The notes under the pieces are model-generated. The model did not search any database. It was not told the DNA's origin and saw only the letters and a list, made by a program, of their open reading frames with translations. A DNA stretch of 64,000 nt from Oscheius dolichura (taxonomy: Eukaryota; Nematoda; Chromadorea; Rhabditida; Rhabditidae), in the NCBI GenBank assembly GCA_932521035.1, contig OW051492.1, positions 4,526,001 to 4,590,000 on the forward strand, in the 5' to 3' direction. Shown in pieces: positions 35,493 to 47,069 of this stretch (positions are counted from its first letter, which is position 1; the number at the start of each line of letters is the position of its first letter). A program made the position numbers and the translations under genes.

Positions 35493-36987
35493 TTACACGA
35501 GGAGATAGAGAAAGTTAATGACGGTTCCTGTGAAGAAGAGGAGCATCAGGAGGAGGTGGTGGTAGTTGGCCCAGTATTGGCGAATCCAATGGCACCTGCA
35601 ATTGTTCTGTTCAGTGGACGAGGGAACTAGCCACTTCTTCGGGGATGACCGCTCCTTGGCTTTCCACAGTGAACTAAGCTTGCCAAACACGATGGCTGTC
35701 AAACTGGCTGCGGTGATTATTGCCAGGTTGACAGTCAGGTAGATTGCTGAAGGGGTCTTTTTGAGTGGAGGGATGGCATACAAAGAAGGTCGATCCGGCT
35801 GATTTTGGGCACGTCCTGGGTGACAATCTGGATCACGAACATCATGGCGAGGATGGCCGAGAAGCCAAGGGTCAGCTGGAACGGGTCTTTAAAGATCGGA
35901 GGAAGACTCACGTGTTCCATAAAGGAGTCTGCCCGGATGGGTTCCCAGAAGAGACCGATGACACAGAGGAAGGTGAGGATGAAGGCGGGGATCATTATCA
36001 GGGTCACGTAGTAGACGGTGCTCCGGGCGAAGGTGAACGAGAAGACCAGCTGAGAGTAGACTATCTGGTCGATGATGAAGTCGTCGTTCTCCACCGTCAC
36101 ATTCAACAGTGTCCACTCCCCGTTGCCCTGAACCCGATCCCTGCTGGCCCAATAGGGAAGATTACAGTATACTCCCGGTTCTTGAAGACCTGTTCGTGAA
36201 CTCTTCCCCGGAATATCATCTCTGTCGTGGAGAAATCGAGGGAGCCGATCTTGAAGCGACAGATTTGGGTGTCGAAGGGGAACAACGTCAGCTGTAATTG
36301 GTCGATTTTATGTGAATGGAAGACATACGTTGAGGTTACAGCTGTACTCGATGACGATGTTAATGTTGTAGGAGATGGTGCCGTTGCTGTAGATCTGAAT
36401 GGGATCGGATTAGAATATGAGAGACGAGTACATGTACAAGCTGTTGATCCTCTGGGACGGTGTAGGAGAAGGACAACATATCGAAGGGGAAGACGTCCGG
36501 CATCCAGATGGAGTCCTTCTTCGTCAGGGTCAGAGACCCCATCCCCTGGAAGTCGCTCTCATTCCACGTTAGACGAGTGTCTGCCCATCTCTAAAAGTCT
36601 AGCTTTCCTCTTTTTTCAATCAGACAAACGTGGTAGAAGTCGAGACTCATCGAGGCTCCCTGGGTTACTTGGTCCTGAAAGCGGGTGTCTGATGGCCGAT
36701 GGGCCACTCACGATGGAGAACAGTTTACAGAAGAGGAGACTGCTGTTCACTTGGAATGGCTGGCCGGAATAGAGGTGCCAAGAGTCGGCTACGTATAGCG
36801 ACGGCACCTGTCGGTCATAATTGGAGAAGAGATATCTTTTCAACTGCTGAGCTACCCCGAAGTAGTTGTCTGTAAAAGGAGGGTAAAAACTACTCTATAA
36901 CTGGATATATAGACCTTCGGTTGCTGATAAACCCTTGGGAGACGGGAAGAGAGCGAAAGGACTGAAGACCAGTAGGAATTTGGTCAT
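35493..36987 (-). CDS. Divergent Cys-loop ligand-gated channel subunit D (lgc-type)
   Basis: Minus-strand start at 36987 (MTKFLLVFSPFALFPS signal peptide). Exons give LKRYLFSNYDRQVPSLYV, DTRLTWNESDFQGMGSL (the LxWNxxDF Cys-loop family motif), DSIWMPDVFPFDM, a Cys-loop CNLNLTLFPFDTQIC with 13 residues between cysteines, and EWTLLNVTVENDDF. M1 reads ARSTVYYVTLIMIPAFILTF, M2 MEHLTLGFSAILAMMFVIQI, M3 IYLTVNLAIITAASLTAIVF and M4 LLLMLLFFTGTVINFLYLLV. The M3-M4 loop is short. An acid before M2 fits a cation channel but the ligand is unknown. Introns are 36-45 nt; one needs donor GTAATC at about 36175. It faces receptor C tail to tail, 105 bases apart. Confidence 0.8.
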
Positions 36988-38543
36988 ACGGAGGCGAATG
37001 GGGGAAATATGAACCGGGGCCTCTTGAAAAATACCTTCTAACCCCCGTAGATATTATGTAATGCTAATGGGGTTTGGAGTGGCAGAGGTGGAGGAGGAGA
37101 CCTTCCTGTGTCCAGCAACCCCCACTACAGATTGACCAGAATGTCTTTCTCAGCGACAATGTCTATCATAGGGTGAGCTGTCCTCCTCCAACAACTTGAA
37201 AATAGGTCAAAGTGGTGGGATTTTCATTTCGACGAAGTACGCAGCTGCCCTGGGCGGGGGGCTACTTCCTGGGGGCGCGTCCTCTTTGAAGGGCGACTGC
37301 CCTGCCAAGAGCACCTCGGTAATTTCCGAGGCTTTGAATGTAAGAAGAACAGGAACACCTGCGTCAGACGGCCAAAAACACAGGCCAAAATTGTCAGTGC
37401 ACTCGAGCCAGACGGAATATGCCCGGATCGGCAGATTTGCCTTTAATTACCGTTAAGATGTTTTCCGAAACACCAGACGATTTGGGATGGATACCAGGAC
37501 CAGGAGCGAAATAGACGGAATCCTTCTGAACAGGGGGAAAACTCCATTCCGCCTGTCCCCCTTCTGATGTCCGGATTCCGACCTAGGACACTCTCGTGCT
37601 CTGCCATTTGGTAACCTCTAGTGGATTCTTCTTGGATGGCTATCGGCCAAGGTGTTCCCCCGGTTGCCATGTCAGTTCTCTTTTTTAAAATATTCATTTG
37701 GAAGAGAAAACACTTTTAAACTCGATCGAGGTCGGAGGCGCAGTTTAGCTTCACAGGAAGGCATCCACCGTAGAATTTATTTGAAACGGGAGGTTTTCTA
37801 CGGCGACCCGAGGATTTCCTCCCATTTTCACTGCCAAAGAGAAATCCCCAAAACCACAAATAAAATGCTTCCCATTTGAGGATTTACATCCCAAACCGGA
37901 GAACGGAGTCTGCCTGGATTCGAAAAAGACTGGGGGAAGAGGGACGGGGCCTGTCTGGGTTAGAATAACACGGGCCTCTCTCCCATCGGGAACATGAAGA
38001 CAACCCAGATCACAAACCAAGGGGGCCGGGCCATACAAATTTAACCTCTTTGATTATTATGACTAGCCAAAGAAGGCGAGTCCTCGAGCCATCCAAAGGC
38101 CCCTTTACAGAGGAAAGCCTCCGTGTTTCTTGGTGGACAACTGCGTACCACTCCGATGCAGACAATGCGTTCCCCGCCGCTCCTCGTCTCCGAACCTGTC
38201 TCACGAACTCCTAGCTTTAACACCCAAAGATAAACATTTTAAACCAAGAATTTTCAAAAAAATAAACTAAGAATGTTAAACCTTGTTTCCAATGTGAACT
38301 CCTATGAGGCAGTTACCGCATCCCCTTCGGCTCCTCCACTGTCTTCCCTGAACAAAGGAGTGTCCCCGGCTAAAGCCGGAGAGAGACAGGAAAAGGCACA
38401 ATGACAATATCCTGGATTAACGTGTTCTGTCAATTATCGTCACCCTGTATTGTTCTCGGTGAGTGGCGGTCGTTTTTTAATATTTTCTATTTTTAAAACC
38501 CCGAGAGAGAAAGAAACGTACTAATAACCTCATTTTCAGAACA
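36988..38543. other. Intergenic region, receptor D to orphan gene
   Basis: About 1.55 kb. Short ORFs on both strands show no family similarity or codon pattern like the neighbours. The DNA is GC-rich to about 38200 and AT-rich after. The divergent promoters of receptor D (minus) and the orphan gene (plus) should lie here; TTTTCAG ends at 38539, four bases before the orphan ATG. No repeat or RNA gene recognised. Confidence 0.4.
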
Positions 38544-40464
38544 ATGGCCAACTCTACTTCGTCCTCGAAGCGTTCACCGAGCTTTGCTCCTCGTGGTAGG
38601 ACCCCCGGAAGTCCGACCGCGCAGTATAATTTTTCCGAAGGTCAGTTGAGGGCTGTGTGCCCGGGTGGTGGTAGGGCTGAGTGCCAGGGGGTTGTCGTTG
38701 GGGGTGGGGAGGCTGAGTGCCAGGGGGTTGTCGTTGGGGGTGGGGAGGCTGTGTGCCAGGGGGTTGTCGTTGGGGGTGGGGAGGCTGTGTGCCAGGGGGT
38801 TGTCGTTGGGGGTGGGGAGGCTGTGTGCCAGGGGGTTGTCGTTGGGGGTGGGGAGGCTGTGTGCCAGGGGGGTCTTGTTGGGGTCGGGGCTGAGCCGGGA
38901 CATGGAGGAGGTCCCGAGGATCTTGTCGCCAGAGCCGACCGTCTCGCTACCGCTGCTCTCTCCCTCGCCAAGGCGTATGCTGCTGCCGCCGTCGCCGAGA
39001 AGGACATCGCCACGGCCCGCTCCGCCGAGACGTCCTCCAGTCAGGGAGAAAGGAGCTTCCTCAGCTGCCAGAAGGTTTGTACTTTTCTTTTCTTCTTCGT
39101 TTTTGTTTTCTTCTCTCTTCTTTTAATCCTAAAATCATCAATTATAGAACCCGTCGGAGCATTCTTTCTGCAACCCGACGACGGACGAGGAGGCCGAGGA
39201 CGACAATGACCGCTGGATGAGGGAGATGGGCATCGAGCACCAGCTGCCGCCCAATGAGGAGCCGAATCCGCTCTGGGCCAAGAGGACCGTCCGCCTCGTC
39301 AACAATATGGCTCGGGAGGACAAGCAGGACCTGAAGGACGCGGAGCTGTACAGTCCGAACGGGATCCGCCGCGCCCGCCAGCACCCTAACTCCTGCAACC
39401 ACCTCTCGGCACCGAAGGAGATCCGAGTCAGCGATGGAGGAACGGCCCATGTCCCGGATGACATCATCACCGATGGAAGTCTCCGCCAAGCCCCGTACGT
39501 CTACCATGGACTGGAGCAGCTTGGACTGATGGTGCAGGAGACTCCGAGGAAAGCTGCAGCGGAGACATCGACCACGACGGACACCAGCCAGCTGCGCCGC
39601 TCACTGGAGGAGACCACGTCCACCGACGTCTTCGGCCAGCAGAATGAAGACGACGCCTTCAACGACTTCCAGGAGGCCGGCGAATTCGACGGGGACGTCT
39701 TCTTCCCCCCGTCCGACGACCAGTCAGCTGAAGGCGACGCCTGGGACAGCTTCCAGCAGCCGAAAGGAGCTGACGAAAGCTTCGGAGCTGCTCCCAATCC
39801 AGACGCCGACGACCAGTGGAATCGGATGTTGACCGTCATTCCTCCAGAAGTGGCCAAGACGCCGACGCCTCCAGCCACACCCAGTCCCAGGAAACGGGCA
39901 GCCACCCCCGACGATGAAGAGGAGCCCTGGAAGAAGAAGAAGATCCTGGAGCCAGCTGCCTCCACCCCAACGCCAAGCCGCAAGCGAGGCGCCGTCCGAG
40001 ACGACGAGGACCCCGCGGCCAAGAAGGTGCCGGCTGCGCCAGTCGCCATCGTCCAGATGCCGGTTGCTCCTGTTCCCGTGCCACCTGCTCCTGCCCGGCT
40101 CATCATCCCCACGAGGCAGAGAGTCCTGAACAGGGTTGGATATGATCAAATTCGTTATAAAAAACAAACCTTTCAGATCGAGCGCGTCCTCGAGTCCCTC
40201 CAGGAGAGGATGACCGACATCCAGGAAGTCTGCGAGGCCTACACTGGGGACACGACGCTGCTCGACATCGTCCAGGGGCTGAACAGGAAGCGGAGCACGC
40301 TCCTGAGGATGAGGAAGGAGCTGCCTCTGGTTGTGGGCCTAGACGTCGAGAGGCGGCTGGACATTCTCGTCGGCCGGATCGACGAGCTCACCGACGCCAT
40401 TCCGGACGCGCCGGTCGCTCCTGCTCCCCGTCTCCGCCGCCGCGCCGGCATCTACAGGCGCTAA
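38544..40464 (+). CDS. Unrecognised acidic, Lys/Pro-rich protein with a 12-residue tandem repeat
   Basis: The ATG (MANSTSSSKRSPSFAPRGRT) follows TTTTCAG by four bases. A Gly/Val/Cys repeat region (unit CQGVVVGGGEAV) runs at 38656-38890, then an Ala-rich helix (LATAALSLAKAYAAAAVAEK). An intron at 39075-39147 joins to an acidic part with DDNDRWMREMGIEHQL, many Asp/Glu, clustered basic stretches that look like nuclear signals (PRKRAATPDDEEEPWKKKK) and a Pro/Ala/Val linker. A 42-nt AT-rich segment (40135-40176, GTTGG...TTTCAG) is in frame but is probably an intron, leading to a coiled-coil-like end (IERVLESLQERMTDIQEV ... ERRLDILVGRIDEL). No known domain seen. A gag-like origin was considered, but no nucleic-acid-binding knuckle is present. 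Confidence 0.6.
38681..38896 (+). repeat. 36-bp tandem minisatellite inside the orphan gene
   Basis: Units start at 38681, 38717, 38753, 38789, 38825 and 38861; five are almost identical and the last is diverged, with a further decayed unit upstream near 38656. The period is a multiple of three, giving a 12-residue peptide period. All six frames are free of stops across the array. Confidence 0.9.
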
Positions 40465-43050
40465 GTGCCACGGCGTACCCAAGAGCCTCCACAAATTTGG
40501 TGAGTTCCCTCTATCTTGTCGGGCGTTTCGCTTTTGACGGGTCGGTAAACTGGTTGGAACTAGAAGGGGCGCGCAATAAGTGAACAACACAAGAATTTGA
40601 ATCAGAAGATAGGAAGAGATAGAACAAAAAACCTTTCTGACCCCTAGAAACTCTAATTTTACAGTCCTATCCTGCCCGCCCTCCGTTTTCCGTCTTCCTC
40701 CATCGTCGCCTGCCTTGTGTCCTTCACCTCCAAGCTGTTTGGTGAACAGTCACGCCATCTTGGGCGGCAGAGTAGTGTGCTTCGTTTCGAGAAGTAGGTA
40801 ACTGCACGGAGACGTCTAACAAAGTCACTTCAGAGAGAGCAGCTCTTCCCGGCCAACGGATGGATGCCCTGTATTCTGAGATTGGACGGGCTGTCGAAAT
40901 TCTCTTCCTCCTCCGTTAGAAGCAGACTATTGGAAGCGTATGTCGACGGAAAGAAGAAGAAGAAGGACAGCTGGAAACGGAACCGGAACGACGACAGCCA
41001 GACCATCAGAGCCAAGGGACCGACTCTGCCGAAGCCGATGATGATATGGGATATCGGCCGGAGATTGGTAACAAGAATAGAAGCGCCATCCTCCCGACCA
41101 GACGATGGACAAGGATGACAAGACGGACCGAGACGCCCTTAGAAGCAGATCCCTGTAGCTAGAAGATTGGCCATTTGGGATAGGATTCGATTCCCTCCGC
41201 CCGATTTTGAGGTAGATCTCTGAATAGAAGTCATTACCGGAGATATTTCTAGACTTGCCGCTATGAATCCGAGGGACACGTTGGCCCGAGGAGATGGCAA
41301 GAGGAGGGACAGCTGGACAGCCGGAGATAGGATGGAACGGGACTATCAGGTCCGTCTGTCTCCTCCATTCCTTACAAATTGAGTCGTTTCCAGGTATTCT
41401 GACTGAGTCGTCCCCCAGCCGCGTTCCATCGTCGTCGTCCATCCTCAAAGCCGGGTGCCAGCTGCCGGGAGGACAGTAACTGGCCGAGCCTCGCCAGCGA
41501 ATTGGACACCCACGTGGAGTCGGTCAGTTTCCATCGTCCTCTGAAATTCTAACCGTGCAGTTTTCAGTTCAGCGGCTTCAACTTCTTCACCATCTTCTCC
41601 ATTGTGTGGAAATTCTTCATCTAAAGGAGATTGGACCGAAATTGTATTGGGAGGATAACCTGTGTCTCTGGACCGCCCGGACGTGTTCAGGTCGCTTCTT
41701 TTTTCTACCTAGAGGGGGTCGCCTTCTCTGTTTCAAAATTAGAATTGCGCGGGAGCCAGGGGTTCTTCCTTTGAAAAGATGCCCAAGCGGCCAGCCACCA
41801 CCCCAATGACCGCCGCCTCAAGGTGTCCCCCCGACCACTTCTCTCTTTTCTCGCGCGGATGGGGGCGTCCCATGGCTAAGACTAATCTGGCGGGAAGAAA
41901 AATAAAAAAAAAGAAAAGAACAAAATATATAATATGAAAAAAGTCCGCCAGCGAATCTCCGGCCACCCGCTGCCCTCCCCTCGCCTCCTCGGCGCCCGTC
42001 GAGCCTTCCCAGTGCGCGGTTATCGGGCAGACCTTGAGCTCTGCCGATAGGGAACAGTCTCTGGGCTCTTCGGGAGTCGACTCTTCCCCTCTGCCTCTGG
42101 GAAATTTGGAATGTTAACTGGATCTGGAGGATCTTCTTTATTCCTGGGTCAAGCCGTCTGCCGCCGATCTTCGCCTTTCCGTCTTCTTCTTCCCGTCTCC
42201 AGCCAACGAGACGATGCCGGCCCTTCATTGGCCGATGAGAAGATGGCCCGTCCCGAGTAGCTGCCTCTCTGCCGTCTACCACCCGATCCAATCCCCAGCC
42301 AAGTTCTGATGGCTGTTTTGTTTTTCTTTCCTCCCCGACCCGGAGACACATCCCGTAGGAGGCAGGCTCATAAGTTGCGCGCTCTGACCAAGCGGCTGGG
42401 GGGTGAGACATCAGATGTCTCCTGGGAAACTAAAAAAAAAGAAGAAAAGAAAAAATAAAATTTATTGAAAAAATAATGGAAAATGGACACAACCATGGAT
42501 CCGGAGACAGGACGCCAAAACGCCGACACCAATGGAAGAGGAACCACAACGAATCATCTCGAAGCTGTTCAACAATCACCACGAGGAGAACCAGCAGCTG
42601 AGCTTGACCAATTTGGACCAAATTTGGAGGGACGACGGCAATGAACCAGTCGCGACGACAAGGGCAACCACCGCAATTTGAATTTGGACAGGAAGGACCG
42701 AAAAAGAAGAGGAGAAGAAAGACAACACAATATCTACAGTACACGGCACATGGACAGAAAAAAAAAGAAAAAGAAAAAAAAAACAAAAGAAAAAATTACA
42801 AAAGAAAAAAAGGCCAGAGATGTTGGACCACTGGACGCCTCCAAAAGTGCCCGCTTCTCTAAATGCGTGTGGTTCGGTCGGGATCACCGGCGGGAGGGGT
42901 GGTGGTCTCTTTCTTCTTATTCCTCAACGGCTCCCGCTGCTCTTCCTCCTTTTTTGCTCCCCTACAGGCGACCCCTTCTAGGTAGCTCGCGCTCCCCGGA
43001 TTTGGGCCAGTTGGCCCTCTTCCCGCGCTGTTCAGGGCGCTTTACTCACC
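40465..43050. other. Unresolved region, possible decayed or divergent genes
   Basis: GC-rich DNA with splice-like pyrimidine tracts but no ORF resembling a known family. On the plus strand an exon-like end encodes SNWPSLASELDTHVES joined to FNFFTIFSIVWKFFI (stop 41622-41624), which could be a last transmembrane helix. On the minus strand 40830-41015 encodes a hydrophobic stretch (LSFFFFFPST). 42430-42830 is rich in A/AAG runs. I could not build any complete gene. Confidence 0.3.
41568..41624 (+). CDS. Candidate terminal exon with a transmembrane helix
   Basis: GCAGTTTTCAG precedes an in-frame exon FSGFNFFTIFSIVWKFFI and a stop. The exon before it (ending at GTCAGT near 41523) reads ASCREDSNWPSLASELDTHVES. 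The layout resembles the final M4 helix of Cys-loop receptors, but M1-M3 are not found upstream, so this may be a gene remnant. Confidence 0.25.
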   Translation, partial: FSGFNFFTIFSIVWKFFI

Positions 43051-43052
43051 TT

Positions 43053-43135
43053 ATTAACCCTTACTAACATTACTGACCTACTAACCTAACTAACACTATT
43101 AACCTAACTAACAATACTAACTGCAACTAACAGCG
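43053..43135. repeat. CTAAC-rich simple repeat
   Basis: About 80 bases are made of degenerate CTAAC/TTAAC units (ACTAACCTAACTAACACT and similar). It resembles neither the nematode telomere repeat TTAGGC nor a tRNA; it may be a slipped simple repeat. CTAAC is also a branch-point-like motif. Confidence 0.6.
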
Positions 43136-44500
43136 CGTAATCCGCCGCGTTTAGGCCATTTAGAGCGGTAGATGGACGAGCCGACGAGAGACAGACGGGA
43201 GACTGCGGTGGTCTCTGCTGGGAACCGATCTGGTTGATGGTGAGACAGATTGAAGTCATCAGGAATAAGCGAACTATTTTAGGAAGATGGCTACTGTGGA
43301 GGATGACGGGCAGCTGGCAGGCGAGGTGGGCCTCCATGGACGGGGGCCTGCCATCTTCACAAGGGATGTCCCTTTTCTTCTCATCCTTACTCTGCGGACA
43401 ATATTCGTTCAGGATGTCTTGGTTGAGATGGCTGATGTCTGGAGGATGTGTGGAAGAAGTCGATAAGCTGTGGAGATATCGAGTCCGATTCAGAATGATC
43501 CGAAGATGACGACTCCGCCAAGATGTTGTCCTTCCTGGAGAGAGAAGTTCCTTTTTTAGCCTCCAAAGTGGAGGGGGCGAATTGGTGCTTTGTCAGAAGG
43601 CGAAACTTCAGATGAAAACTATAGCTGTCTTACCGAGACAGTGTGGGTTCAGGAAGACGTCTGCCGAGTGGATGCCCAGGAGATAGCAAATGTCTCCAGG
43701 GGGACAGGTGCTGGATGATGGTGAGCCGCGGATAAAATGGGAACATATTGGAATTTTAGGTATGGAGAGGACGACGAGAGATGGACTACGGCGTGAAGGA
43801 CGAGGAGTTTCGTAGGAAGGATGACTGTGGTCAAGGATGAGATTCGGAAGATAGATCAAATGAAGAGGATAGCTTCAGAATGAGTCTGCTTGTAAGGAGG
43901 ATGGGTCTCCCGCTGAAATGGCTCTGCCATGTTTCCTTTTTACCGTCTCAGACGATGAGTTTTGACTGCTTTCCAAGCACACTAATGATCTTCCTCCAGA
44001 AAAAAGCCCATCTTTCCCCATCCTCCCGATATGGAAGAAGTAAGCGGTGGCCTCTCTCCATCCCGTCCCCGTTCTCCTTTGATTGGAATGAGTTCGACTT
44101 CTCCGGCACACTAAAAGGAAAATGGCCCAGCTTAGTTGTTTTGGCGGAGATCAGAACTTCTCCCTCCTTTTCAACTACGCAGAGGGTGAGTCTTCGGTTC
44201 TTCTCCGAGCACACTAAACTTACAAAGATGGTGCTGACTGCTGTCCTTCTCCCAACCTCAAGGTCTCTCCAGCCGTAAATGAGAATAGGACACAATCACA
44301 AGTCTGGCAGGTAACAGCTGGAACGCGCAGCAGGGCTCATGAGCACGCCGAAACGACAGAGAGTTGGATGGACCAGAAGGCAACGAGACATTATCAACCG
44401 GGAAAAAGAAAGAGCGATTGTAAAGAGGAACGGAGGCTACGAAGTTCCACGGGAAAAGATGCAACATTTGAGGTTAGTCTTGTCGGGGAAGGGGGTTGCA
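43136..44500. other. Non-assigned region before the inverted duplication
   Basis: Short ORFs on both strands with no recognised family. The plus-strand text GAGAGGACGACGAGAG and related purine-rich tracts, with TTTTCAG-like acceptors on the other strand, hint at decayed exons, but frames do not connect. Confidence 0.25.
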
Positions 44501-45080
44501 GAGACCTTTCTCACAGGTCACAAACGGCATCCTGATCGGATTGTCACTGGTTCTATTGTGTCGAGATTGGTCGGGCCAATGGGGATCCCTTTTACGACTG
44601 TTTCTCCAATGTGCGGCTGTCTACCGTCTGTGTCTACAATCCAGGTCGCTTTCTTCTTATTTTCCCAAATCCAAAAAACCAAATCGCGAGCAGGAGCCTT
44701 CCCGAGGGCCTGTCATGTCTCTCCCGACAGAAAATGGCGTTGTGGGGTCTCTTCCCACGTAAAAATACGTCTCCCGTCCATTCGGGTTCCCTTCTTTCGC
44801 TCTAAAATGGGTAGTAGACACGGTCAATGGGACACGTCGTGAGGGAATCCGCCTCTCACTTCAATCCGCCTCAAAACGGAGTCCTGACCCGGTCTCCCGA
44901 CTGCCTGGATCCCTGGTGTGCCACAGCGGTGTTTGGAACACACCTCCGGGTTCAGCTGTCAGAAAGGGATGACTGGAAGCGCTCGAAACCCAAAATACAC
45001 TTTCGATTAAATTCTATCTAAAAATTATCCTTCGCTGTCCTTTAATATAGCTCCTCCCGTTCGTTTTTTCCATTTTCAGA
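44500..45080 (+). repeat. Left arm of a diverged inverted duplication
   Basis: This stretch matches the reverse complement of about 47070-47640. Shared blocks include GTCATGTCTCTCCCGACAG (near 44711), GTAGTAGACACGG (near 44812), AGGGAATCCGCCTC (44842) and CCACAGCGGTGTTTGGAA (near 44920). A peptide FYDCFSNVRLSTVCVYNPG is readable near 44590-44645 and aligns with FFCFSRG--SLSTSAVPG in the other arm, so the repeat may derive from a coding gene. Confidence 0.65.
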
Positions 45081-47069
45081 CAACGGAGCAGCTGCCTCAG
45101 CGACGTGGCCTTTTCACCTCCCTGTTCAAGTCATTGCTGTCCCAATTCATTGAAGGGAATTGGAAACGAAGGAGAGGAGGACGACAGAGGAGAACAGCGA
45201 TAGCGCAACCGCGGGGCACGGAGACTGTCGAGCTTACTTGTAGCAAATCTTTGTGGAAGTTGAGAAAAAAACTCCGCTAAGCTGTCAGGAAGAAAGCCGT
45301 GGTCCTTCGTGATGGCGCCTGCATCGGCCTGCTGCCTGCCGTCTTTATAAGAGAAGACTGGCAGAGATAATCGTCCCGGTCACTCTATGCTCGGCTGACA
45401 AGTCAGGACCTGTCCAATCCGAACAGGATGAAACGGCGGGGTAATCTTTTGACAACAGCATGCACTACTGGCCACCTACTACCGCCTGGGAGGAAGAAAA
45501 CACACGCGCTGGGCTTGTACGCCTATCACAAAATGAAGGACGACAGTCTTCTTCGAGTAGCTTCATAAGGAGAGCCACCGTCATCTGGCGCAGTCGGCTT
45601 AGCGAAGAAAGCAGCGCCCACTTTCTGAAAAGAAAAGAATAATTATCCCGGCTATTGTGGCTAGATTGGGGGAGATCGCTGGTCTCGGACAGAGAGGAAA
45701 CCCCAAGTTGGGAGTTCCATTTATTGCGAGATTTGCCCGGGAGTGTGCCAAAAAAGGCAATAGGCTCCGCTCCGGATCGGTAATATCGGAACACGGTAGG
45801 TATTCTCTTCCCGGGCGATTCTTGGAACCGGCCTCTATTGGATACACCTACAAATAAAAAACTGAAAAAGGCCTTACCTCCATCTCGCCGTCCTTCCTGA
45901 CCTCATCTTGGTCTTCCAATTCTTCTTCTCCGCTTCAACTCGTCCCAATGGCATCCGTCCTCCTCCTCCAAAGGTTCCTCCGTCTCTCGCTGCCTATCCT
46001 GAAAAAAGGCCTTTATCATCACAACACTGTGCCTCCAAGACTCCTCCTCTATCACGAGCAGGCAATATAGAATACAAGCGGTTAGACTCGATACAATCCC
46101 GCCTGTCAACAAAATTTGTATCGTCAAAAATTCGATGGTGATGTGGTTGTTCTAGGTTGAAAACAGGCAGACGAGGACACCTCCACAATTTGGCCGTTGG
46201 GAAGTGTACTGGTCCAAAGCGAATACAACAATTAACAAACTTTGGTTATCCTCCTATCCAATCAGCTGTTGGCCATGAGTGGACTCCTCAAAATCTTGTG
46301 AAGACATGTCGACGGCAGCAGACGAGGACGAGGACGACACTAAAAGAACGTGGATTAGTACCGTTTCGAGGCAATATTACAGGGCCCCGGGGCTAAAGGA
46401 ATTTCAGAAAGTAGGCATGGCCAGACTAGCCAAAAATTAGCGAAAATGATAGAGTTTAAAGGTGGAGTAGTTCGTTGGCCGGGGTGGACAAGTGAAGAGG
46501 AGAGGTCTGTGGCTCAGCCGGGCTATGACAGCATGCCATTTCGGCCACGAACTTCTGAACCGTGGAGTTGGTTTCCAATCACGCGTTTAGCCGGTGATGA
46601 GCGAGATTTTGAGGGCCAACATGCATAATGGTCGAAATATGGCCATAGGTCAATTTTGTTTCGATAGGGTCACCCAGCCGGCCGGCCTACACATCCGTGG
46701 TTGAAATGGTCTCCGGCCAAAGTCTGACTTGTGAGCCCAATGACAATTGGGTCATTTTTATCCAAAGAACGGTCGTTCTACTTTTTGTTCAAAATCCAGG
46801 ATGAGCGGCAATTGTGGACAATTATGTGGTGGTGCTCCTTTAGAAAAGGAGGCAGGAGTGAAGGAGGACGCTCAATGGACAGAAATAGCGCTGGGATACG
46901 GGATGCCGATAATCTTCCCGTAGGAAAAGGCTAACGGACCATTGGCGGAGAAACGGAGATGCCCGGGAATTCCTGTCGTCTCGATACTCTTCCTTCAATA
47001 GCCGACGCGTCTCTTTTAGCCCATTTAGATCCAACGGAGCCCGGCAAGTGTTCCACCAGCAGCAGTGCC
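45081..47069. other. Spacer between inverted arms, possible minus-strand membrane-protein exons
   Basis: On the minus strand an exon-like stretch near 46160-46030 encodes NNHITIEFLTIQILLTGG followed by IVSSLTACILYCLLV and an acidic/basic tail, a probable transmembrane segment preceded by CAACCTAG. Nothing links it securely to other exons. No transposase or reverse transcriptase motif was found. Confidence 0.25.

Noticed and set aside
38574-39013. Minus-strand Pro-rich repeat ORFs (PTPNDNPLAHSL and PPPTTTPWHTA units)
   Set aside because: The array is open in all frames because of its composition; the plus frame continues through a spliced intron into a long ORF and has the acceptor-like start, so the minus ORFs are treated as shadows.
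38544-40464. Retrotransposon gag protein
   Set aside because: No zinc knuckle, no adjacent pol, no LTR seen; it has a host-like spliced structure.
43053-43135. Interstitial telomere repeat
   Set aside because: Units are CTAAC/TTAAC, not TTAGGC or TTAGGG, and too degenerate.
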